From positions 240,227 through 304,190 of the forward strand of contig NZ_JASMRU010000006.1 in NCBI RefSeq assembly GCF_030462585.1: a stretch of 63,964 bases of DNA, given 5' to 3'. Positions 55,868-63,964 of the stretch are shown here, piece by piece. The notes below the pieces were generated by a model. The model was not told the origin of the DNA and ran no database searches. It saw nothing but the letters and a program-made list of their open reading frames with translations. Both the position numbers and the translations under genes were made by a program. Every line of letters starts with the position of its first letter. The stretch's first letter is position 1. This DNA is from Pseudomonas sp. CAN1 (lineage in GTDB: Bacteria; Pseudomonadota; Gammaproteobacteria; Pseudomonadales; Pseudomonadaceae).

Positions 55868-56866
55868 TTAGTCGAAACTGATTTCGTCATCTGCTACGGC
55901 TTCAGTTTTCGGCAGCAGTTCCGAAATCTTGACCAAGTGCAGCTTTTCGCGATGACAGGTAAACGCGATTGCTACACCTTTCCAACTGCTGCCAGTCATG
56001 ACTTGCTGGAGTCCGTCATCAGTACGGACCCACGCATCTCCGCTGGCCACTATCAAATGGCCACTGGCTGCAGCTGCAATCCTAGCAGTGGTGGTCAGGC
56101 CCACTCCTTGATTTTGGCTATCTGTTTCATAGCCAATGTTAGGCCCGCGGTTGCAGCTCACTCTCTCGATCAAAGCAGCCTCAATTGCTGCTAGATGAGT
56201 CTTTTCCTTGAGCATGGCATGGTCCCTGAGAGTCGCAAGGAAGCCACACCCATTATCGACAATCGCTAAGCGCACGATGTCGTCCGAAAAGTGCTGGCAT
56301 GCAACCCAGACAGAGGCGTTGCCATTCCCTTCCTTCTTCGCATGGGAAAGGGAATTTTCCAGAAGCTCTTTGAGTGCGTACTCAATGGGCCGACGGACGG
56401 CGTCCTGTTCCTCATCGAGAGCTTGCTCGTCACATTTGAGGCCTGTCATGGCCTGAATCAAGCGTGACGCGATTGCTTCTGAATTGCCTTGCTGGACGCG
56501 AATCAGCTCGACGCAATGCTCGGGATCGCCTTGGAAATTCCGAGCTGACTCTGCATCAAACCCTTCGACCTCAAGCCCTTGGAAAAACTCCATCCGCACG
56601 AGGTGATCGATGAGGCCTTGATGCATGTAGCGCACATGGAAGTACTTGTCGTCGACACTCTCCATGGTGGCGCGGAGCATTGCCAGCCCAAACGGGTCGA
56701 TAAACGTCAGAGCGCTAGCATCCAGGACGATGTTGTCACTCGCATCGCAAGCCCGAGATATATTGCTACAAAAATCAAGGACATCCTGAGGTTCGGTGGC
56801 GATGAGGCGGGCAGGAAAATGCACAGCTTCGTCTTGAACTAATTCTGCTTGCACCACAACAACCAT
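55868..56866 (-). CDS. STAS domain - GHKL ATPase protein
   Basis: In this 332-residue protein, residues about 15-100 form a STAS domain (IVLDASALTFIDPFGLAMLR). The serine that is phosphorylated in classical STAS proteins is replaced here (DPFG instead of DSSG). Residues about 160-310 form a GHKL/HATPase domain with N box EYALKELLENSLSHA, G1 VDNGCGF and G2 NQGVGLTTT, all intact. It resembles partner-switching kinases fused to their antagonist. The function in the prophage is unknown. The exact start among ATG/GTG codons at the N-terminus is uncertain. Confidence 0.8.
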   Translation of the reverse strand: MVVVVQAELVQDEAVHFPARLIATEPQDVLDFCSNISRACDASDNIVLDASALTFIDPFGLAMLRATMESVDDKYFHVRYMHQGLIDHLVRMEFFQGLEVEGFDAESARNFQGDPEHCVELIRVQQGNSEAIASRLIQAMTGLKCDEQALDEEQDAVRRPIEYALKELLENSLSHAKKEGNGNASVWVACQHFSDDIVRLAIVDNGCGFLATLRDHAMLKEKTHLAAIEAALIERVSCNRGPNIGYETDSQNQGVGLTTTARIAAAASGHLIVASGDAWVRTDDGLQQVMTGSSWKGVAIAFTCHREKLHLVKISELLPKTEAVADDEISFD

Positions 56867-57072
56867 CCCTGATTTTTATTGGTCGCGGACTATAGCGTTT
56901 TAGTGGCATGTCCTTCAATGACCCTGCTCGTCGGCCGGATGATCGGTGTTGATAGGGCGGCTAGAGGCATTAGCAGTACAATTCAATGCAGAGGTGTAGA
57001 TCCGCCGTTCATCGCTTGCCGTATAGCAGCAATCGAATTAGCGGGTATCGGGGCGGGTAAGAATGCGGGTAG

Positions 57073-57097
57073 TTGAAATTTTTATCTTTAATTTCAA
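57073..57097. repeat. Inverted repeat before the rebuilt dinB
   Basis: TTGAAATT and AATTTCAA face each other across nine bases, seven bases before the dinB start and 26 bases before the core. It may be an integrase arm site or promoter element. The rest of 56867-57103 is phage-derived upstream DNA without a gene or a CTGT-N8-ACAG box. Confidence 0.5.
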
Positions 57098-57103
57098 AGG
57101 CAT

Positions 57104-58159
57104 ATGAAGCAAAGGAAAATCGTCCACATCGATTGCGACTGCTTCTATGCCGCCATCGAGATGCGCGACGACCCGAGCCTGGCCGGCAAGCCGCTGGCCG
57201 TGGGCGGTTCGCCGGACAAGCGGGGAGTGGTCGCCACCTGCAACTACGAGGCGCGCGCCTACGGGCTGCATTCGGCCATGGCCATGCGCACCGCGGTGAA
57301 GCTGTGTCCGGACCTGACCATCGTGCGGCCGCGCATGGATGTCTATAGAGAAGCCTCGCGGGACATCCACGCGATCTTCCGCGATTACACCGACCAGATC
57401 GAACCGCTGTCCCTGGACGAGGCCTACCTCGACGTCAGTGACAGCGAGCGCTGCGGCGGCAGCGCTACGCGCATCGCCCGGGAGATTCGCCAGCGCGTCT
57501 GGGAAACCCTGCACATCACGGTGTCTGCCGGGGTGGCGCCGAACAAGTTCATCGCCAAGATCGCCAGCGACTGGCGCAAGCCCAACGGCCTGTTCGTGGT
57601 CACGCCGGACGAGGTGGATGGTTTTGTCGCCGAACTGCCGGTGAAGAAGCTGCACGGCGTGGGCAAGGTGACGGCTGAGAAGCTCGCGCGCCTGGGGATT
57701 CGCACCTGCGCGGACCTGCGCGACTGGTCGCGCATCCAGTTGGCGAAGGAGTTCGGCAGTTTCGGCGAGCGCCTCTGGGGCTTGTCGCGGGGCATCGATG
57801 AGCGCCCGGTACAGGTAGATAGCCGGCGCCAGTCGATCAGCGTGGAAAACACCTTCGACCAGGACCTGCCGGACCTCGCCGCCTGCCAGGAGGAGTTGCC
57901 GTCACTGCTGGGCGAACTGGAGCGACGCATGACGCGCCTGGACACCAGCTACCGGCCGGGCAAGCCGTTCATCAAGCTGAAGTTCCACGACTTTACCCAG
58001 ACCACCCTGGAACAGGCGGGCGCCGCGCGTGATCTGGAGAGCTACCGGCTGCTGCTGGGGCAGGCCTTCCAGCGCGGCAACAAGGCGGTGCGGCTGATCG
58101 GGGTGGGCGTGCGCCTGGTCGACCTGCGCGGGGCGCACGAACAGCTGAGCCTGTTCTAA
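57104..58159 (+). CDS. dinB: DNA polymerase IV DinB with phage-supplied start
   Basis: The 351-residue Y-family polymerase reads MKQRKIVHIDCDCFYAAIEM, then has the catalytic LSLDEAYLD with both acids, the helix-hairpin region KKLHGVGKVTAEKLARLG and a little-finger domain. A LRGAHEQLSLF C-terminus resembles the beta-clamp motif. The first six codons and all upstream DNA come from the prophage side of attR. The host version (VTRQRKIIH) remains at 9021. Product length and motifs are intact, so the polymerase should be functional, but its transcription now depends on phage DNA. Confidence 0.93.
   Translation: MKQRKIVHIDCDCFYAAIEMRDDPSLAGKPLAVGGSPDKRGVVATCNYEARAYGLHSAMAMRTAVKLCPDLTIVRPRMDVYREASRDIHAIFRDYTDQIEPLSLDEAYLDVSDSERCGGSATRIAREIRQRVWETLHITVSAGVAPNKFIAKIASDWRKPNGLFVVTPDEVDGFVAELPVKKLHGVGKVTAEKLARLGIRTCADLRDWSRIQLAKEFGSFGERLWGLSRGIDERPVQVDSRRQSISVENTFDQDLPDLAACQEELPSLLGELERRMTRLDTSYRPGKPFIKLKFHDFTQTTLEQAGAARDLESYRLLLGQAFQRGNKAVRLIGVGVRLVDLRGAHEQLSLF
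57123..57129. other. attR core of the prophage
   Basis: TCCACAT matches the attL core at 9043-9049 exactly. Phage DNA lies to the left, chromosomal dinB to the right. The distance between cores is 48,080 bases. Confidence 0.75.
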
Positions 58160-58179
58160 GGCTCAGCCATTTCCGGGAC

Positions 58180-58578
58180 TCAGCCTTCCGGCCACATGCG
58201 CATGGCGCGGCCGGACACCGGCCACAGGCGCAGTTCGCCTTCGTCGGTGATGTCCCAGCGCTGCACCTGGCCGAGCATTTTCAGGAAGTCCTGTTCCTGC
58301 TCCATTATCAGGTCGGCGCACAGCTTGCGGGTCGAGCCCGGCTGGCCGAAGGTCAGCTGGTCACCTTCGAGCTTGTAGCTGGCGAACCAGTGGTTGCAGC
58401 CGGCGCTGCCGTAGGCACGGCCGTTGCCGTCCAGGGTCAGGCTGATGTGGGTGTAGTCGATCAGCGGCCGTTCACCGATCCATTCCACGCGGTAGGTCTG
58501 TTCGGTTTCCGGCACCGGTTTGCTCGCGCAACCGGCCAGGGCCAGCGCAGCGCAGGCGCCGGCGATCAAAGCTTTCAT
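58180..58578 (-). CDS. META-domain lipoprotein
   Basis: The 132-residue protein has signal MKALIAGACAALALAGCASK with lipobox LAGC and a META/HslJ-like domain (ISLTLDGNGRAYGSAGCNHW, CADLIMEQEQDFLKML). Such proteins are linked to heat or antibiotic response, but the role is unclear. It overlaps the upstream gene by ATGA and belongs to the chromosome. Confidence 0.85.
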   Translation of the reverse strand: MKALIAGACAALALAGCASKPVPETEQTYRVEWIGERPLIDYTHISLTLDGNGRAYGSAGCNHWFASYKLEGDQLTFGQPGSTRKLCADLIMEQEQDFLKMLGQVQRWDITDEGELRLWPVSGRAMRMWPEG

Positions 58579-59015
58579 GCAGTCTCCTTGCTCTGGCAAT
58601 CCGGGCAGAGGTGGCGGTTGCCGGCCTTTGCCCATCCGAGTTCGGCGATGCGCAGTTCCGCGGCAGGCTGCTGGGCGGCCTTGCCGAGGGTGGCATCGAC
58701 GGCGAATTCGAAGTCCAGTGTAGTCCCGCAGCCGTCGCAGTTGACCTTCCACTCGTGGATACCCAGTTCACGGAACACCGGTCCCTTGGCCACGGCCATC
58801 CACTGTCCCGGCGGGTTGATCAGGTGACGGACCTTTTCCACTTCCAGGGTCATGCTCAGGCTCTTGCTGCCCTTGAGGCTGACCAGCAGGGTGTCGCCGG
58901 CCTTGATCGAGCCGCCGATGCCGGTGACCTGGTAGCGGCCCGGAGTCAGCGCGCGGCACTCGTTGAGGGTGAATTGCGGGTTGAGCAGGTTGTAGCGGAA
59001 ATCGTGCTGGGCCAT
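58575..59015 (-). CDS. Conserved hypothetical with C-terminal zinc motif, 146 aa
   Basis: The protein starts MAQHDFRYNLLNPQFTLNEC. CDGC near residue 100 and CPDC near the end suggest a bound zinc. The first part is beta-rich. It is chromosomal, found next to dinB/ldhA in Pseudomonas. The function is unknown. GGAGGACCC precedes the ATG at 59015, which I prefer over 59039. Confidence 0.8.
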   Translation of the reverse strand: MAQHDFRYNLLNPQFTLNECRALTPGRYQVTGIGGSIKAGDTLLVSLKGSKSLSMTLEVEKVRHLINPPGQWMAVAKGPVFRELGIHEWKVNCDGCGTTLDFEFAVDATLGKAAQQPAAELRIAELGWAKAGNRHLCPDCQSKETA

Positions 59016-59077
59016 GGGTCCTCCGGGAAAGCGCGGCATTCTAGGGCGCGAGGCCTGTGGATGCGAGTGCCTTCTGC

Positions 59078-60067
59078 TCAGTTTTTCACCAGGTTGACCG
59101 GGTTGCCGGCCTGCCAGGCGGCGATGTTGGCCAGGGTGGTCTCGGCGATCCCGGCCAGCGCCTCGCGGGTGAGGAAGGCCTGGTGCGCGGTGATGATCAC
59201 GTTGGGGAAGGTCAGCAGGCGTGCCAGCACGTCGTCCTGCAGCGGCTGGTCGGAGCGGTCGGCGAAGAAGATGTCGGCTTCTTCTTCATAGACGTCCAGG
59301 CCGAGGTAGCCGAGCTGGCCGCTTTTCAGCGCCTCGATCAGCGCCGGAGTGTCGACCAGGGCGCCGCGACCGGTGTTGATCAGCATCGCGCCGCGCTTCA
59401 TGCGTTCCAGGCTGCGGGCGTTGATCAGGTGTTTCGTGGCGTCGTTGAGCGGGCAGTGCAGGCTGATGATGTCGGACTGCGCGAGCAGCTCGTCCAGCTC
59501 GACGAAGCGCCCGCCGAGGGCTTCGATGGCGCGGTTGGGGTAGGGGTCATAGGCGAGGATGTGGCAGCCGAAGCCGCTCATGATGCGGGCGAAGACTTCG
59601 CCGATCTGCCCGCTGCCGATCACGCCTACGGTGCGCCCGTGGAGGTCGAAGCCGGTGAGGCCGTGCAGGGAGAAGTCGCCTTCGCGGGTGCGGTTGTAGG
59701 CGCGGTGCAGGTGGCGGCACAGTGCCAGGACCAGGCCGACGCCATGTTCGGCCACCGCGTGGGGCGAGTAGGCCGGCACGCGCACCACCGCCAGCCCCAG
59801 CGCCTGGGCGGCGACCAGGTCGACGTGGTTGTAGCCGGCCGAGCGCAGGGCGATCAGCTTCGTGCCGCCGGCGGCCAGGTGTTCCAGCACCGGGCGCGAC
59901 AGGTCATCGTTGACGAATGGGCAGACCACTTCGAAGCCCATGGCCAGGGCGACCGTGTCCAGGCGCAGCTGCGTCTGCTGGAAGTGCAGTTCGAAGCCGT
60001 GGCCGTGGTTGGCGGCGAGGAAGCTGTCGCGGTCGTAGGTCTGGTTGCTGAACAGGATGATGCGCAT
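59078..60067 (-). CDS. ldhA: D-lactate dehydrogenase LdhA (fermentative)
   Basis: This 329-residue D-2-hydroxyacid dehydrogenase has the NAD-binding GVIGSGQIGEVFARI (GxGxxG), substrate/catalytic R in RSAGYNHVDL, E in GLDVYEEEADIFF and H in TAHQAFLT. It reduces pyruvate to D-lactate under oxygen limitation. MRIILFSNQTYD at 60067 is the family start; the open frame extends to 60181 but lacks similarity there. Confidence 0.93.
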   Translation of the reverse strand: MRIILFSNQTYDRDSFLAANHGHGFELHFQQTQLRLDTVALAMGFEVVCPFVNDDLSRPVLEHLAAGGTKLIALRSAGYNHVDLVAAQALGLAVVRVPAYSPHAVAEHGVGLVLALCRHLHRAYNRTREGDFSLHGLTGFDLHGRTVGVIGSGQIGEVFARIMSGFGCHILAYDPYPNRAIEALGGRFVELDELLAQSDIISLHCPLNDATKHLINARSLERMKRGAMLINTGRGALVDTPALIEALKSGQLGYLGLDVYEEEADIFFADRSDQPLQDDVLARLLTFPNVIITAHQAFLTREALAGIAETTLANIAAWQAGNPVNLVKN

Positions 60068-60083
60068 CGCTTGGGGTCCGTCT

Positions 60084-62855
<2,772 letters not shown>

Positions 62856-62982
62856 GCGCTTCCTCCGATGCATTTATCCCCGGCAGTGTAGCGGTTCGGA
62901 CCTGCGCCGGAAGCCCTTTGCCTTGCCCTGGGCGCGTGGAATCGTGAATACTTCACGCAATTGCTAATCACTCTTATTTGAT

Positions 62983-63693
62983 ATGAATGCCATAGCTGCG
63001 TCCGGCCTGCGCCTGCTGACCATCGAGGATGACCCGACCCTGGGCGCCCATCTGTCCTCCCATCTGAGCGAGCGCGGCTTCGACGTCACCTGGTGCCAGG
63101 ACGGCGACGAAGGCCTGGCCCAGGCGCGCGGCGGCGACTACGACCTGGTGCTGATGGACATCATGCTGCCCGGCACCGGCGGCCTGGACATCCTCCGCAC
63201 CCTGCGCCGCGAGCGCGCGGTGCCGGTGATCCTGATGTCCGCCCTGGGCGCCGAGCAGGACCGCATCGCCGGCTTTTCCCAGGGTGCCGACGACTATCTG
63301 CCCAAGCCATTCAGCCTTGCCGAACTCAGCGTGCGGGTGGATGCGGTGCTGCGCCGGGTCGCCCTGGAGCGCGGCAGCCAGCCGCTGGCGGCGACGCCCA
63401 CTGGCCTGCAGATGGACCCGCACAAGGACGACGTCGGCCTCGACGGTCAATGGGCCGGGCTGACCGCCACCGAGTACCGTTTGCTGGAAACCTTCCTCGG
63501 CAGCCAGGGCGAGACCCTGAGCAAGCCCTTCCTTTATCAGCACGTTCTGCACCGCGCCTTTACCGCCCATGACCGCAGCCTGGACATGCACGTCAGCCAC
63601 CTGCGCCGCAAACTGCAGGCCATCGGCTACCTGCGCCACCAACTGCACACGGTGTGGGGCAAGGGCTACGTGTTCGCCGAGAGCGAAGAGTGA
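62983..63693 (+). CDS. OmpR-family response regulator (PirR-like by position)
   Basis: The 236-residue protein has an N-terminal receiver (LRLLTIEDDPTLG, DLVLMDIMLPGTGG with the phospho-aspartate, KPF) and a C-terminal winged helix (LTATEYRLLETFLG, LDMHVSHLRRKLQ). It is divergent from gacS. In P. aeruginosa the regulator at this place is PirR, which controls ferric-enterobactin uptake; that role is inferred from synteny. The 127-base gap to gacS holds both promoters. Confidence 0.9.
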   Translation: MNAIAASGLRLLTIEDDPTLGAHLSSHLSERGFDVTWCQDGDEGLAQARGGDYDLVLMDIMLPGTGGLDILRTLRRERAVPVILMSALGAEQDRIAGFSQGADDYLPKPFSLAELSVRVDAVLRRVALERGSQPLAATPTGLQMDPHKDDVGLDGQWAGLTATEYRLLETFLGSQGETLSKPFLYQHVLHRAFTAHDRSLDMHVSHLRRKLQAIGYLRHQLHTVWGKGYVFAESEE

Positions 63694-63695
63694 CG

Positions 63696-63964
63696 ATGCC
63701 CGGCCGCCATTCGCTGTTCTGGAAACTCGCCTTCGCCCTGGTGGCTTTCGGCCTGTCGGTGATCTCGACCATCCGCACCCTGCTCGACGCCCACAACGAG
63801 AAGCTGGCCAAGGCCGGCAAGCCGCCGATGAAGGTGGTGGTCTACAACACCGACACCGACGCCTTCCAGTCCCTGCGCATCCGCCAGACCGACGCCTACG
63901 GCACCACCGTGGAAACCGCCGGCTACTACCAGAGCATGGCGCCGGACCTGTTCGAGATCGGCGT
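63696..63964 (+). CDS. N-terminus of a membrane protein, probable partner sensor kinase (cut by window edge)
   Basis: Eighty-nine codons are present. MPGRHSLFWKLAFALVAFGL has one transmembrane helix as expected for a sensor kinase following a response regulator, and the ATG is two bases past the regulator stop. The following stretch (LLDAHNEKLAKAGKPPMKVV) is not a sequence I recognise from PirS-type sensors. Without the kinase domain the identity stays positional. Confidence 0.55.
   Translation, partial: MPGRHSLFWKLAFALVAFGLSVISTIRTLLDAHNEKLAKAGKPPMKVVVYNTDTDAFQSLRIRQTDAYGTTVETAGYYQSMAPDLFEIG

Noticed and set aside
56867..57103. LexA box for the rebuilt dinB
   Set aside because: No CTGT-N8-ACAG was found here by eye, nor in the old dinB upstream region at 8823-9020. 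SOS control of dinB in this strain is therefore not supported by sequence.

Overview
The window is GC-rich Pseudomonas chromosome interrupted by one complete-looking temperate siphovirus prophage of about 48 kb. The flanking genes follow the order I remember from P. aeruginosa PAO1 (rimO, kup, cytochrome b561, an AcvB/VirJ-like hydrolase, mprF; then dinB, two small genes, ldhA, gacS and a PirR-like regulator). The organism is therefore a Pseudomonas, but I cannot name the species.

Left chromosomal part (1-9049): the 3' part of rimO is cut by the window edge. It is followed by kup, a REP-rich intergenic stretch, cytochrome b561, and the acvB-like/mprF pair that makes and probably hydrolyses aminoacyl-phosphatidylglycerol. 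Three initiator tRNA-fMet genes follow as an exact 192-bp tandem, each with its own promoter and terminator. The left flank ends in the first codons of the original dinB.

Prophage (about 9043-57129): it is inserted inside the 5' end of dinB, and its right end supplies a substitute start codon and N-terminus, so dinB stays readable. An integrase meets a long leftward early operon (20013 to 10402). That operon carries a dNMP kinase, KilAC-like protein, PrtN-like activator, DUF2303 protein, a DHH phosphoesterase fusion, an HD nucleotidase, a C5-cytosine methylase and an AlpA-like excisionase. A CI-type S24 repressor lies between operators of the form TTAGCAnnnGCTAA. Rightward come a Cro-like protein, an array of hairpins sharing the loop CTCTGAC, a CII-like protein, a TraR/DksA zinc finger, a membrane-protein moron on the other strand, and a prim-pol/helicase followed by an iteron-rich candidate origin. 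Then come an antiterminator-like gene, holins, a lambda-type head module (terminase, gpW, portal, ClpP-type protease, decoration protein, gpE capsid), tail genes interrupted by a lipoprotein moron, an HNH nuclease, endolysin and Rz/Rz1 spanins.

The right end is a lysogenic-conversion region. A Dam-type methylase, a small gene, a SRAP/YedK protein, UmuD and UmuC cluster around two canonical LexA boxes. A two-gene STAS-ATPase/DUF4325 module follows on the minus strand beside attR.

Right chromosomal part (57130-63964): dinB, a META-domain lipoprotein, a zinc-motif protein, ldhA, gacS, a divergent OmpR-type regulator and the start of a membrane protein. The most interesting points are the hairpin array, the Shine-Dalgarno-masking hairpins before two moron-like genes, the STAS-ATPase module, the phage-hosted SOS cassette and the rebuilding of dinB by the prophage.
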